Part shown: positions 8,060 to 17,283 of the stretch, piece by piece
Numbering within the stretch: the stretch's first letter is position 1
Layout of the letters: each line of letters starts with the position of its first letter
Assembly (NCBI RefSeq): GCF_003550065.1
Contig: NZ_QXDC01000002.1
Coordinates: forward strand, 1,484,260 to 1,548,259
Length of the DNA: 64,000 nt
Source of the DNA: Hephaestia caeni
GTDB lineage: Bacteria; Pseudomonadota; Alphaproteobacteria; Sphingomonadales; Sphingomonadaceae
Direction of reading: 5' to 3'
Notes under the pieces: model-generated
The model's database searches: none
Seen by the model: the letters and a program-made list of their open reading frames with translations, nothing else
Told to the model about the DNA's origin: nothing
Translations under genes and position numbers: made by a program

Positions 8060-8637
8060 GGGCGCGGCGAATTCTATCGGTGGCGGTCACGCTCGCCGTC
8101 GCCGGCTGCGCCTCGGCGCCCACCCCGGTCAAAGCCCCCGCCCCGCCCCCCAATCCGACCGTCGGCGGGGTGGCGATGATCGCAACCTGGACTGCGGTCG
8201 ACAACGCCCGCGCCGCGCCGCCGCTCGCCACCTTCGCGCGCGCGATCGATGCCGCAGGGCTTGCCGACACGCTTGCCGCTACCGGGCCGTTCACCGTCTT
8301 CGCGCCGACCGACACGGCGTTCGGCCGTCTTGCCCCCGGCACGCTCGACGCGCTGCTGCTGCCCGAGAACAAGCCCGCACTCGCGAAGCTGGTGACCTAT
8401 CACGTCGTGCCGGGCCGGCTGACGGTCGCCGACCTCAAGGCGCGGATCGCCGCGGGCGGCGGCACCGCCACGCTCACCACGCTCGAAGGCGAGCCGTTGA
8501 CGCTCGGCCTCGTCGGCACGGGAATCGCGCTCACCGATGTCGGCGGCAACAAGAGCTATGTCGAAACCGGAGACATCCGTGAGGCGAACGGCATGATGCA
8601 TGTCGTCAACGGCATCATGATCCCGACGATCGGATAG
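8056..8637 (+). CDS. FAS1 (fasciclin) domain lipoprotein
   Basis: The 193-residue product has a signal peptide with lipobox VAGC near residue 19, a Pro-rich linker, and one FAS1 domain. The domain is marked by TGPFTVFAPTDTAFGRL, LVTYHVVPGRLT and the ending GMMHVVNGIMIPT. Such proteins are secreted or membrane-anchored adhesion-like proteins. The ATG overlaps the oxyR stop by four bases, so its synthesis is probably coupled to OxyR. Confidence 0.9.
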   Translation: MRARRILSVAVTLAVAGCASAPTPVKAPAPPPNPTVGGVAMIATWTAVDNARAAPPLATFARAIDAAGLADTLAATGPFTVFAPTDTAFGRLAPGTLDALLLPENKPALAKLVTYHVVPGRLTVADLKARIAAGGGTATLTTLEGEPLTLGLVGTGIALTDVGGNKSYVETGDIREANGMMHVVNGIMIPTIG

Positions 8638-8667
8638 GCCGCGCGCCTCGAACCGTTTCGCAACCGC

Positions 8668-8695
8668 GTTCCCCCGCGAAAGCCGGAGTCCAGGG
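8668..8695. repeat. half-copy of the CGCGAAAGCGGG palindrome family
   Basis: GTTCCCCCGCGAAAGCCGGA followed by GTCCAGGG is a single diverged half of the family bracketing ahpF. No second half is present. Confidence 0.65.
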
Positions 8696-8710
8696 CTACA
8701 TCACCCTGCT

Positions 8711-8906
8711 CGAAGAAGATTGATTCACGCGGAGACGCGGAGACGCGGAGACGCGGAGGTGTATCGTTCGTGGTGCCATCGCCCGCGCCAGCGGCCAATC
8801 ACTTTCCGGCAGCCTCGGACTTCAAGGTCTCGCTGACGCGAGACGGAGGCAAAGCACGCGGTCTCTCTCCGCGTCTCCGCGTCTCCGCGTGAACCATTCT
8901 TCTTCA
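8711..8906. repeat. inverted arrays of an 8-bp unit (ACGCGGAG x4 ... CTCCGCGT x3)
   Basis: Four perfect tandem ACGCGGAG units (8727-8758) face three CTCCGCGT units (8867-8890) across about 108 bp. Flanks GAAGAAGATTGATTC and GAACCATTCTTCTTC extend the inverted repeat to the stop codon of the kinase gene. The loop contains another small hairpin (GTCTCG/CGAGAC). It lies between convergent genes and is not a CRISPR: units are 8 bp with no spacers. Confidence 0.9.
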
Positions 8907-9824
8907 CGCACCGGCCGCCCCCATCGCCAGCGCGATCGCCCCGAGCGGCCCGGCCATCGCGCCAAGCTGCGGCGCGACGACATAGGGGCCGTCGTCGGGC
9001 AGCGGCATGTAGCCGCCCAGGCTCTCGATCAGCCCGGTGTTGATCCGGTCGATCAAATGCGGCTGGCGTGCCGGCACGCCGCCACCGATCGCGACGCGCA
9101 GTGGCCCCGTCGCGCACACCAGCGCATGCGTCATCGCCGACAGTGTGTGGACGATCGGTTCCCACACCGGGTCGTCGGCGGCGATGTCCGCCACCGGCCG
9201 TCCGCCGGCGCGCGCCTTGAGCGCGCTTCCCGAAGCCAGCCCTTCGACGCAATCGGGATGATAGCGGCAGACGCTGGCAACCGTGTCGCCGGCCAGCCGC
9301 GGCACGCGGATATGGCCGAATTCGCTATGCCCGATCCCGCGCGTGGGCTTGCCGTGGACGATCAGTCCGACGCCGACCCCGGTGCCGACCGTGACATAGG
9401 CGAAGTCGTCGAGCCCCTGCCCCGCGCCCCAGCGGATTTCGGCGAGCGCGGCGCCGTTGACGTCGGTATCGAACCCCACCGGCACCGCGAACGGCGCGGC
9501 GATCTCGCCGAGCACGTCGGCGTTGGGCCAGCCGGGCTTGTTGGTCGCCAGGATATGCCCGTAGCGCGGCGATCGGGGGTCGAGATCGAGCGGCCCGAAC
9601 GACGCGATCCCGAGCGCGGCGAATCCGGGGTCGCGATGCCACGCCGTCAGTGTCGCGACGATCGCGGGGAGCGTCTCCTGCGGCACGGTCGTCGGGATGG
9701 TGCGCTGGTCGAGCACGCGGGTCGGGCCGTGGGCGAGCGTACAGATGCACTTGGTCCCGCCCAGTTCAACGCCGGCAAAGGGACGCGCCTTCGGGTCACC
9801 GCCGGGCGGCGGCGCTGCGCTCAC
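8904..9824 (-). CDS. ROK family sugar kinase (fructokinase/mannokinase type)
   Basis: The cytoplasmic kinase phosphorylates a hexose with ATP. The 306-residue sequence has the ATP-binding GVELGGTK near residue 18, DTDVNGAALAE, and the ROK zinc-site block GHSEFGHIR followed by CRYHPDC and CVEGLASGSAL. The HxxF and Cys pattern is typical of bacterial fructo/mannokinases rather than glucokinases. In this mannosidase locus, mannose or fructose (after isomerisation) is the likely substrate, by inference. The start is GTG with GGGAG seven bases upstream. It is the last gene after GH125 and GH92-1. Confidence 0.88.
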   Translation of the reverse strand: MSAAPPPGGDPKARPFAGVELGGTKCICTLAHGPTRVLDQRTIPTTVPQETLPAIVATLTAWHRDPGFAALGIASFGPLDLDPRSPRYGHILATNKPGWPNADVLGEIAAPFAVPVGFDTDVNGAALAEIRWGAGQGLDDFAYVTVGTGVGVGLIVHGKPTRGIGHSEFGHIRVPRLAGDTVASVCRYHPDCVEGLASGSALKARAGGRPVADIAADDPVWEPIVHTLSAMTHALVCATGPLRVAIGGGVPARQPHLIDRINTGLIESLGGYMPLPDDGPYVVAPQLGAMAGPLGAIALAMGAAGA

Positions 9825-9979
9825 GAACGCGCTCCCGCGTGCGCAACCGGCGCGACGCGTGGCGCAACAGACAAACTCGGAACCATATTATCTCCCGTCA
9901 CGGCCCGTCCGCCCCCACAAGAATTCGCGCCGCGATCGATTTAATACACCAATTTTCATAATTCAAATGGCCGTCCGCC

Positions 9980-12322
9980 TCAGCCGACATCGCGGCCGAA
10001 GGACGGCGGCCGATCCGCCTTTGCGCTGCCGAAGGACGACGGTTTCGGCCCCATCTCGAACACCAGCTCACCGCCCTTCGCCAGATCGGCGTGCGCGATC
10101 CAGTTCCTGGTCCACGGCGCGCCGTTCCAGCGTACCGACTGGATGTACGGATTGCCCGGCGCATTGCCCTCGGCGCGCACCGTCAGCGTCTTGCCGCCGC
10201 CGACATCCATCTCGGCGACATCGAACAGCGGCGATCCGAACACATAGACCGCGCTCACCGGATCGACGGGATAGAAGCCGAGCGCCGAGAGGATGAACCA
10301 CGCGCTCATCTGCCCGCAATCGTCGTTGCCGATCACGCCGTCGGGATCCGCCTTGTACATTTCGGTGAGCAGCCGCCGCACCATCGCCTGCGTCTTATGC
10401 GGCGCTCCGCAATAGGTATAGAGATAGGCGACGTGCTGATCGGGCTCGTTGCCGTGCGCATATTGCCCGACCAGCCCCGAAATGTCGGGCGGCGCATTGT
10501 CGGGCAATGTCGACGGGCCGTTGAACAGCGCGTCGAGCTGCTTCTCGAACGCCGCGTCGCCGCCGAAATGCTCGATCAGGCCATAAAGGTCGTGCTGGTT
10601 GAGGAAGGTCGCCTGCCAGCCGTTCGCCTCGGTATAGTCGCGCCACTTGGGCACGTCGTGGCCGATCTGGATCGGATCGTACTCCTTCCACCAGCTCCCG
10701 TCCTTGAAACGCGGCCGCGCGAAGCCGATGCTCGGGTCGATGACGTTGCGATAGTTCTGCGATCGCTTGCGCAACGCCGCTGCATCCGCCGTCGCGCCCA
10801 CCGCCTCGGCGATATGCGCCATCGCCCAGTCGTCATAGGCATATTCCTGCGTGCGGCTGACCGATTCCCACACCTCGTCGCACGGGATATAGCCGAGATC
10901 GTAATAGAGGCCGCGCCCCAGCGTGCTGTCGATATCCTTGAAATCGCGGTCGAAAGCGCGGCGGCGGATATTGGGCCACGCCGCCGCATAATCCGCCGCG
11001 ATCCCCTTGGCGTGCGCCTCGGCGAGCACCGAGACGGCGTGCCAGCCGATCATCGTCCCCGTCTCGACGCCTTGCAACGGCCACACTGGCGGACCCACCG
11101 GGCTCTCCGCGGTCTGGCGGCACAGGTCGCGCGTCAACAGCGCGGCGCGCTCGGGATCGATCAGCGTCAGCAGCGGATGCAGCGCGCGATACGTGTCCCA
11201 CAGCGAATAGGTGCTGAACGCCTCCTCGCCCCTGGGCGCCTGATGCACCTCCCGGTCGAGCCCGACATAGCGCCCGTCGCGATCGGTGAAGAGCGTCGGC
11301 GCAAGCTGCGCATGATAGAGCGCGCTCGCCATGATCGTGCGCTGCGCCTCGGTGCCGCCTGAGACGCGCACGCTGCCCAGCGCCTTGGCCCAGGTGGCGC
11401 GCGCGGCCTTCGCAGCGCCATCGAAATCCCAGCCCGGCACCTCGGCGGCAAGCGCGTCGCGCGCGCCCTTGAGATCGACCGCCGACAGTCCGGTCTTGAT
11501 CAGGATCGGCTCGCCGCCCGCCTCGTCGAAGAACAAGGCGACCTTGGTGCTGTTCCCCTTGATCGCAGCCGCACCGTCGTGTGCCGCCTTGTCGCCGTCG
11601 CCGAAGAACTGGACGCGGTCCGGCTTGCGCGAGAGCTGCATCGCGAAATGGATGTGCCGCCCCCGCGCCCAGCGATTGACCTGCCGGCTGCCCGTCAGCA
11701 TGCCGTCGTCGCCGAGCGTCAGCGATGCATCCTCGACGACGTTGCCCTTGCCCTTGTCCCAATCGTCCTCGATCGCGTGGGCGAAATCGATCAGGATATG
11801 CCCCGGCCCTTTCGCGAAGTGATAGCGATGCATCCCGCAGCGCTCGGTGACGGTAAGCTCGGCGAGCACGCCCGATTCGAGCTTGACCCGGTAATAGCCC
11901 GGCTCTGCTTGCTCCTCGGAATAACGCTGGCGATATCCCTCGTCAGGATTCTCGATCGATCCGGGAGAGAGCTTCAATTCCTGCCGCGTCGGCACCACCA
12001 GCACGTCGAGCATGTCGCCGATGCCCGTGCCCGAGAGGTGCGTATGGCTGAACCCCATGATCGAGCCATCCTTCTGGTGATAGCCCGAGCACGCGTCCCA
12101 GCCGTGCGTATTGGTATCGGGGCTGAGCTGCGCCATCCCGAACGGCAGCGACGCGCCGGGAAAGGTATGGCCGTGCCCACCGGTGCCGACGAACAAGTCG
12201 GGCTTGCCGGGCGTCGGCGACGGCCCGCGCGACATGGTCCCGGAGCAGCCCGAAATCGCCCCCCCGATCGCGACGAGGCCGGTGGTGACGAGAAGCTGGC
12301 GGCGGTTGGTGGTGATCATCAT
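9980..12322 (-). CDS. GH92 family alpha-mannosidase (copy 1), Tat-type lipoprotein
   Basis: GH92 enzymes are calcium-dependent exo-alpha-mannosidases that invert configuration. The 780-residue product starts with TNRRQLLVTTG and lipobox ISGC, a twin-arginine lipoprotein signal, so it acts at a periplasmic or outer-membrane face. The N-terminal beta-sandwich begins near residue 40 (GTGGHGHTFPGA). The helical barrel carries YTEANGWQ (presumed acid Glu near 565), HGNEPDQH near 624 and GNDDCGQMSAW near 665. It keeps the Glu in HGNEP that the other two copies replace with Gln. It is co-oriented with GH125 and the kinase. Confidence 0.93.
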   Translation of the reverse strand: MMITTNRRQLLVTTGLVAIGGAISGCSGTMSRGPSPTPGKPDLFVGTGGHGHTFPGASLPFGMAQLSPDTNTHGWDACSGYHQKDGSIMGFSHTHLSGTGIGDMLDVLVVPTRQELKLSPGSIENPDEGYRQRYSEEQAEPGYYRVKLESGVLAELTVTERCGMHRYHFAKGPGHILIDFAHAIEDDWDKGKGNVVEDASLTLGDDGMLTGSRQVNRWARGRHIHFAMQLSRKPDRVQFFGDGDKAAHDGAAAIKGNSTKVALFFDEAGGEPILIKTGLSAVDLKGARDALAAEVPGWDFDGAAKAARATWAKALGSVRVSGGTEAQRTIMASALYHAQLAPTLFTDRDGRYVGLDREVHQAPRGEEAFSTYSLWDTYRALHPLLTLIDPERAALLTRDLCRQTAESPVGPPVWPLQGVETGTMIGWHAVSVLAEAHAKGIAADYAAAWPNIRRRAFDRDFKDIDSTLGRGLYYDLGYIPCDEVWESVSRTQEYAYDDWAMAHIAEAVGATADAAALRKRSQNYRNVIDPSIGFARPRFKDGSWWKEYDPIQIGHDVPKWRDYTEANGWQATFLNQHDLYGLIEHFGGDAAFEKQLDALFNGPSTLPDNAPPDISGLVGQYAHGNEPDQHVAYLYTYCGAPHKTQAMVRRLLTEMYKADPDGVIGNDDCGQMSAWFILSALGFYPVDPVSAVYVFGSPLFDVAEMDVGGGKTLTVRAEGNAPGNPYIQSVRWNGAPWTRNWIAHADLAKGGELVFEMGPKPSSFGSAKADRPPSFGRDVG

Positions 12323-12350
12323 ATCTTCGTGCTCCGGGAGCGATGGTCGC

Positions 12351-12431
12351 CCTCACCCTTTCGCGCCTTCGGCGCTCTTTCCCTCTCCCAGCGGGAGAGG
12401 GAGGGAGGCGCGAAGCGCCGGAAGGGTGAGG
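12351..12431. repeat. palindromic repeat (CCTCACCCTTTCGCGCCTTC family) between GH125 and GH92-1
   Basis: CCTCACCCTTTCGCGCC pairs with GGCGCGAAGCGCCGG and AAGGGTGAGG, and CCCTCTCCC with GGGAGAGGG forms the top. An inner GCGCCTTCGGCGC hairpin is also possible. This family is seen once here and probably separates the transcript ends of two enzymes. Confidence 0.85.
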
Positions 12432-12443
12432 ATGATCCCATTG

Positions 12444-13877
12444 TCAGATGTTGCGCGCGAGCAGCGCCGGGCGCTTGTCGGCGATTTCGACGATCAACTG
12501 GCCGAACAGCGCGTTGGCCCAGGCGAACCAGCTTCGCGTGAAATTGGTCGGATCGTCCTTGTTGAAGCTTTCGTGCATGAAGCCGGTGCCGCCGTGCGTG
12601 CCCTTGAGCCAGCGCAGGCATTGCAGGATCGTCGCGTCGTCGTCGGCGTTGATCGCCCGGGTGATGATCGACATCGGCCAGATCATGTCCATGCCGATAT
12701 GCGGCCCGCCGATCCCCTCAGCGGCGCTGCCCTTGAAGAAATAGGGGTTGCGATCGGACCAGGCGAGATCGGCGGTGCGGCGGAACAGCGGATCGTCGCG
12801 CCTCACCACGTCGATCAGCGCGAGCCCCGACAGGCTCGGCACGTTGGCATCGTCCATGAACACCCAGTTGCCGAAGCCGTCGATCTCGAACGCCCAGACC
12901 TGCCCGCCCTTCCCATCCGGGATCAGCGCGTGCTGCTTCAGCGCTGCTTCGACCTCGGCGGCGAGCGCTTCGGCGTTGGCGGCAGCCTTCGTGTCGCCCC
13001 GTGCCTCACGATGCACCTCGGCGATCTTGCGCAGCACCGACACCGCGAACAGGTTCGACGGGATCAGGAACGGATAGAGGCACGCATCGTCCGACGGCCG
13101 GAACATCGAATGGATCAGCCCGATCTTCTTCGTCGGCCGGCCATAGCCACCGAGCATCAGGCTATCGGTCGGGTTGAGCGCCTTGCGTTGGAAATGATAC
13201 GGCCCCGGCCCATCCTTACGCTGCTGCACCCGAAAGGTCTCGACCGCGAGCGCCATCGCACGGCTCCACGTATCGTCGAACGGCGCCTTGTCGCGCGTGC
13301 GCCGCCAATATTCGTGGGAGAGCCGCATCGGATAGCAGAGCGAATCGATCTCCCATTTCCGCTCGGCGACGCCGGGCTTCATCTCGGTCTGGTCCGATTG
13401 CGACCATTCGAGCTTCGACGGCGCGCTCGGATCCTTGTCGAAGGCGTTGGCATAGGGATCGATCAGGATGCACCGCGCCTGGCGCTGGATCAGCCCCTGG
13501 AACAGCGTCTTGAGCTTCACGTCCTTGTCGACGAGGTGAATATAGGGCTGCACCTGCGCCGAGCTGTCGCGCAGCCACATCGCATGAATGTCGCCGGTCA
13601 GCACGAAGGTATCGGGCTTGCCGTCGATCGTGCCGGTCTCGACCGTGGTATCGAGCGTGTTGGGATAGCAATTCTCGAACAGCCACGCGAGTTCGGGATC
13701 GGCGATCGCCGCCTTCACACGCTTGATCTCGGCCTCGATCGCGGGGCTGGTGAAGTTGCGTTTGCCCGGCGCGGGCCGTTTGCTGACGAAACTCGCGGCG
13801 TGCGCGGCAGCGGGCAACAGGCTGGCGACGGCAAGCGCACCGGCGCCCGCCACGACATCGCGTCGGCGAAGGATCAT
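12444..13877 (-). CDS. GH125 exo-alpha-1,6-mannosidase
   Basis: GH125 (formerly DUF1237) removes terminal alpha-1,6-mannose from N-glycans or mannan. The 477-residue product starts with [19 protein letters not shown] and an AHA cleavage site, a Tat signal, implying folded export to the periplasm. Family blocks include [14 protein letters not shown] near 120, [26 protein letters not shown] and GTGFMHESF. The frame is open a further 52 codons upstream, but those codons have no family match and the chosen ATG follows GGAG. It heads the GH125, GH92-1, kinase unit, and an AAAACAAT element lies in its promoter region. Confidence 0.92.
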   Translation of the reverse strand: MILRRRDVVAGAGALAVASLLPAAAHAASFVSKRPAPGKRNFTSPAIEAEIKRVKAAIADPELAWLFENCYPNTLDTTVETGTIDGKPDTFVLTGDIHAMWLRDSSAQVQPYIHLVDKDVKLKTLFQGLIQRQARCILIDPYANAFDKDPSAPSKLEWSQSDQTEMKPGVAERKWEIDSLCYPMRLSHEYWRRTRDKAPFDDTWSRAMALAVETFRVQQRKDGPGPYHFQRKALNPTDSLMLGGYGRPTKKIGLIHSMFRPSDDACLYPFLIPSNLFAVSVLRKIAEVHREARGDTKAAANAEALAAEVEAALKQHALIPDGKGGQVWAFEIDGFGNWVFMDDANVPSLSGLALIDVVRRDDPLFRRTADLAWSDRNPYFFKGSAAEGIGGPHIGMDMIWPMSIITRAINADDDATILQCLRWLKGTHGGTGFMHESFNKDDPTNFTRSWFAWANALFGQLIVEIADKRPALLARNI

Positions 13878-14019
13878 CGCGGCAACTCCGTGATCGTAGG
13901 GGCGGAGCGCTCTCGGGGCGCGGGGCACGGCGTGCCGATCATGTCTCTCTCCCTCAATGACCTGCGCCTTCATCGCGGCGCCGCTGTCGATGCCCGACTG
14001 TAAGCAGCGGCGGCCTCCG

Positions 14020-14033
14020 AAAACAATAGCCAA
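14020..14033 (-). promoter_or_regulatory. AAAACAAT element beside a -35-like TTGGCT, upstream of GH125
   Basis: On the minus strand TTGGCT is followed immediately by ATTGTTTT. The same ATTGYTTTT core lies just downstream of TTGACA at the TonB-receptor and GH92-3 promoters. It sits in an AT-rich patch of the 223-bp divergent region shared with cutC, so it could control both directions. Proposed as an operator of a common regulator; inference only. Confidence 0.4.
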
Positions 14034-14100
14034 TTTACTTTATCTAATTATCGAACCCGATGCTTGTGTCCGCTGCGCGCGTGCAGGATGAAGGGAGAGT

Positions 14101-14823
14101 ATGGCGAGAATCCTTGAAATCTGCGTGGACAGCATGGCAAGCCTCGAGGCGGCGCGCGACGGCGACGCCGATCGCATCGAATTGTGCAGCGCGCTGGGCC
14201 TGGGTGGGCTGACTCCCTCGTCCGGCCTGATCGCGCTCGCGGCGGCGCAACCGCTTCCCTGCCGTGCGATGATCCGCCCGCGCCCCGGCGACTTCACCTA
14301 CGACGCCACCGAGATCGCGCAGATGGAGCGCGATATCGATCACGTCGCCGCCGCGGGCCTCGCCGGCGTGGTGTTCGGCGCCACACGGCATGGCGCGCTC
14401 GACGAACCGGTGCTGCGACGCCTGCTCGACCGCGCCGCAGCGCACGGCTTGCCGGCCACCCTCCACCGCGCGATCGATACCGCGCGCGATCCCGTAGCCG
14501 CGATCGATACTGCCATCGCGCTGGGCTTCGATCGCGTGCTGTCCTCCGGCGGCGTGTCCACCGCGATCGAGGGCATCGAAACGCTGCGGGCGATGCACGC
14601 CCGCGCGGGCGACGCGATCACCGTGATGGCCGGCAGCGGGATCGATGCGGCGAACGTCGGCCGATTGCTCGCGATCGGGATCGACGAGATCCACGCCTCG
14701 TGCAACCGGTCTTGTATTGCCGAGGACGTGCAGCTCGTTCGACTAGGCTTCGCCGCGCCGATCCTCCTCACCCAAGCCGCCCGCGTCCGCGCGCTCCGTA
14801 CCGCGATCGTTCGGGCAGTTTGA
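14101..14823 (+). CDS. cutC: CutC family protein
   Basis: The 240-residue product is a compact TIM barrel with the CutC blocks LEICVDS, ADRIELCSALGLGG, MIRPRPGDF and ITVMAGSGI. CutC was described as a copper-homeostasis protein, but its activity is unsettled. In Sphingomonas, Xanthomonas and Bacteroidetes, cutC often sits among glycan-degradation genes, as here between GH125 and GH92-2, so a carbohydrate role is plausible (inference). GAAGGGAG provides the ribosome-binding site. It is the only plus-strand gene in the locus. Confidence 0.9.
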   Translation: MARILEICVDSMASLEAARDGDADRIELCSALGLGGLTPSSGLIALAAAQPLPCRAMIRPRPGDFTYDATEIAQMERDIDHVAAAGLAGVVFGATRHGALDEPVLRRLLDRAAAHGLPATLHRAIDTARDPVAAIDTAIALGFDRVLSSGGVSTAIEGIETLRAMHARAGDAITVMAGSGIDAANVGRLLAIGIDEIHASCNRSCIAEDVQLVRLGFAAPILLTQAARVRALRTAIVRAV

Positions 14824-14826
14824 ATC

Positions 14827-14912
14827 GTCACCCCGGACTTGATCCGGGGTCCCGCTTTCTCTGGAACCGAGCAAAGAAAGAAGCGGGCTGCCGGATCAAG
14901 TCCGGCATGACG
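14827..14912. repeat. palindromic repeat (CCCCGGACTTGATCCGGGG family)
   Basis: CGTCACCCCGGACTTGATCC on the left pairs with the right half GCCGGATCAAGTCCGGCATG through an imperfect long stem including CCCGCTTT/AAGCGGG. It begins four bases after the cutC stop, between convergent genes, and probably works as a shared terminator. Related copies are at 47.88 and 55.14 kb. Confidence 0.9.
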
Positions 14913-14940
14913 ATCACAATGACATACTGCTACATCGGGG

Positions 14941-17283
14941 TTACTTCGCCGCGCTCATCGAAAACGGCGCGTCCGCGGGCGCGTTGCCCCACGCCTTGTT
15001 GGGCGTCGGCCCCATCACGAACTTCAGCGTCCCGCCCTGCGACAGCGCCGCGTGCGTCAGGTACGTCTTGCCATAGGGCTGGCCGTCGAGCGTCACCGAC
15101 TGGATATAGACATTCTCCGGCCCGTTGTTCTCGGCCTCGATCGTCAGCGTCTTGCCGTTCGGCATCGCCAGCGTGACCTGCCGGAACAGCGGGCTGCCGA
15201 TCGCATATTCGCCCACCGCCGGCGTCACCGGATAGAAGCCCAGCGCCGAAAACACATACCAGGCCGAGGTCTGGCCGTTATCCTCGTCGCCTGGATAGCC
15301 GTCGGGCGCGGACGAATAGAGCTTCTTCATCACGTCGCGCACATGATATTGCGCCTTCCACGGCGCGCCCGCCCAGTCGTACAGATAGATCATGTGCTGG
15401 ATCGGCTGGTTGCCGTGGGCATATTGGCCCATGTTGACGATCTGCATCTCGCGGATCTCGTGGATCACCTGGCCGTAATAGCTGTCGTCGAACACCGGCG
15501 GCGTGGTGAACACCGAATCGAGCCGGTCGACGAACTTCTGCCGCCCGCCCATCAGGTCGATCAGCCCTTGCACGTCCTGCATGATCGCCCACGAATAATG
15601 GACGGCGTTCCCTTCGGTGAAGGCATCGCCCCATTTGTACGGATTGAACGGCGTCTCCCACGATCCGTCCTGGTTGCGGCCGCGAATCCAACCGCTTTCG
15701 GGATCGTAGAGCTTGCGGAAATTCTGCGCCTGCTTCGCGAACTTCTCCGCATCCGCCGTCTTGCCCAGCGCCTTCGCCATCTGCGAGATCGAGAAATCGG
15801 CAGTGGCATATTCGAGCGTGCGCGCGGCATTCTCGTTGATGCCGACATCGTAGGGCACATAGCCGAGCCGGTTGTAATATTCGACGCCCTCGCGCCCGAC
15901 CGCGCCGACGACGCGACCCTTCTTGTCCTTCGGCCGGCCCTCGCTGGTCGTCGCGTTCTTGATCATCGCCTCGTACAGCGCCTCGGCGTCGAAACCGCGC
16001 ACGCCGTTCACATAGGCGTCGGCGATCAGGTTCGCCGAGTTGGAGCCGATCATCACGTCGCGATAGCCGGGGCTTGCCCATTCGGGCAGCCAGCCGCCCT
16101 CCTTGTAGGTGTTGACCAGCCCCTGCATGATCTGGCTGTCGCGCTCGGGATACATCAGCGCGAAGAAGGGGAACACCGCGCGCCACGTATCCCAGAAACC
16201 GTTGTCGGTGTAGAGATAGCCCTCGTGCACCTTGCCGTCATACGGGCTGTAGTGGACGATCGTGCCGCTCGCGTCCTTTTCGAAGAATTCGCGCGGGAAT
16301 TGCAGCATCCGGTAGAGCGCCGAATAGAAGGTGCGGCGGTTGTCCTCATTGGGATCGTTCACGCGGATACGCGCGAATTCCGTCTCCCAGGCCGCCTTGG
16401 CCTTGGCCTTGGTGGTGTCGAAACTGTCGCTGCCGATCTCTCTCTTGAGGTTGAGCAACGCCTGTTCGGGGCTGATGAACGACGACGCGACCTTGACGTG
16501 GACCTGCTCGCCGGGTGCGGTCCGGAAGCTCACCACCGCGCCGACATGCCCGGCCTCGCGGGTGGTATCGGCGCTGAGTTGCCAATTCTCGTCCCAGGTG
16601 CGCGTGACGGTGAAGTCGCGATCGAACTCGGCGACGAAATAATTGTGGAAATTATCCGGCACGCCGCCGTGGTTGTTGCGGACATAGCCGGTGATACGGC
16701 GGTTCTTGGCGTCCACCTTGACCATCGATCCGCCGTCGAGCGCATCGAGGATGATGTGCGCATCATCGCTCTTGGGGAAAGTGAAGCGGAACTGCGCGGC
16801 CCGCTCGGTGGGCGTCACCTCGGCGGTCACATCGTAATCGGCGAGATAGACCTTGTACGAATAAGGCCGCGCTTCCTCGGCCTTGTGGCTGAACCAGCTC
16901 GCGCGCTCGTCCTCGCGGATTTTGAGCGGCCCGGTCTCGGCGAACAGCGCGAAGGCCGCGTAATCGTTCATCCACGGGCTGGGCTGGTGCGTCTGCTTGA
17001 TGCCGTTGATCTTCTCGCCGTCGTAAGTGTAGCCCCAGCCGCTGCCGGGCTCGCCCGTTACCGGCGTCCAGCTATTCATCCCGAACGGCACCGCGACCGC
17101 CGGATAGGTGTTGCCGTACGACAGCCGATAGCTCGAATCGGTGCCCATCAAGGGGTTGGCGAGATCGACAAGCGATTCCTGCGCGGTGGGCGCGCTCTGC
17201 GCAAATGCCGTCGCCGGGATACCTCCGGTAAGGACCATCGCCGCCGCTGCGGTGCCAAGCGCGATGCGCCGGATCGTGTTCAA
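14941..17283 (-). CDS. GH92 family alpha-mannosidase (copy 2)
   Basis: The 780-residue secreted enzyme has a Sec signal (MVLTGGIPATAFAQ region, cleavage after AFAQ). Its start is a TTG giving (M)NTIRRIALGTA, with AGGAG seven bases upstream. The TTG overlaps the GH43 stop as TTGA, so the two are translationally coupled. GH92 blocks are present: TEGNAVHY (presumed acid Glu near 557), HGNQPIQH near 624 and GDEDNGQTSAW near 665. A longer open frame into GH43 is a shadow. Its acidic cluster DED differs from copy 1 (NDD) and copy 3 (MDD), suggesting a different linkage preference. Confidence 0.93.
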   Translation of the reverse strand: MNTIRRIALGTAAAAMVLTGGIPATAFAQSAPTAQESLVDLANPLMGTDSSYRLSYGNTYPAVAVPFGMNSWTPVTGEPGSGWGYTYDGEKINGIKQTHQPSPWMNDYAAFALFAETGPLKIREDERASWFSHKAEEARPYSYKVYLADYDVTAEVTPTERAAQFRFTFPKSDDAHIILDALDGGSMVKVDAKNRRITGYVRNNHGGVPDNFHNYFVAEFDRDFTVTRTWDENWQLSADTTREAGHVGAVVSFRTAPGEQVHVKVASSFISPEQALLNLKREIGSDSFDTTKAKAKAAWETEFARIRVNDPNEDNRRTFYSALYRMLQFPREFFEKDASGTIVHYSPYDGKVHEGYLYTDNGFWDTWRAVFPFFALMYPERDSQIMQGLVNTYKEGGWLPEWASPGYRDVMIGSNSANLIADAYVNGVRGFDAEALYEAMIKNATTSEGRPKDKKGRVVGAVGREGVEYYNRLGYVPYDVGINENAARTLEYATADFSISQMAKALGKTADAEKFAKQAQNFRKLYDPESGWIRGRNQDGSWETPFNPYKWGDAFTEGNAVHYSWAIMQDVQGLIDLMGGRQKFVDRLDSVFTTPPVFDDSYYGQVIHEIREMQIVNMGQYAHGNQPIQHMIYLYDWAGAPWKAQYHVRDVMKKLYSSAPDGYPGDEDNGQTSAWYVFSALGFYPVTPAVGEYAIGSPLFRQVTLAMPNGKTLTIEAENNGPENVYIQSVTLDGQPYGKTYLTHAALSQGGTLKFVMGPTPNKAWGNAPADAPFSMSAAK

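Noticed and set aside
8727..8890. CRISPR-like array
   Set aside because: The units are contiguous 8-bp repeats in inverted orientation without spacers, and no cas genes are present.
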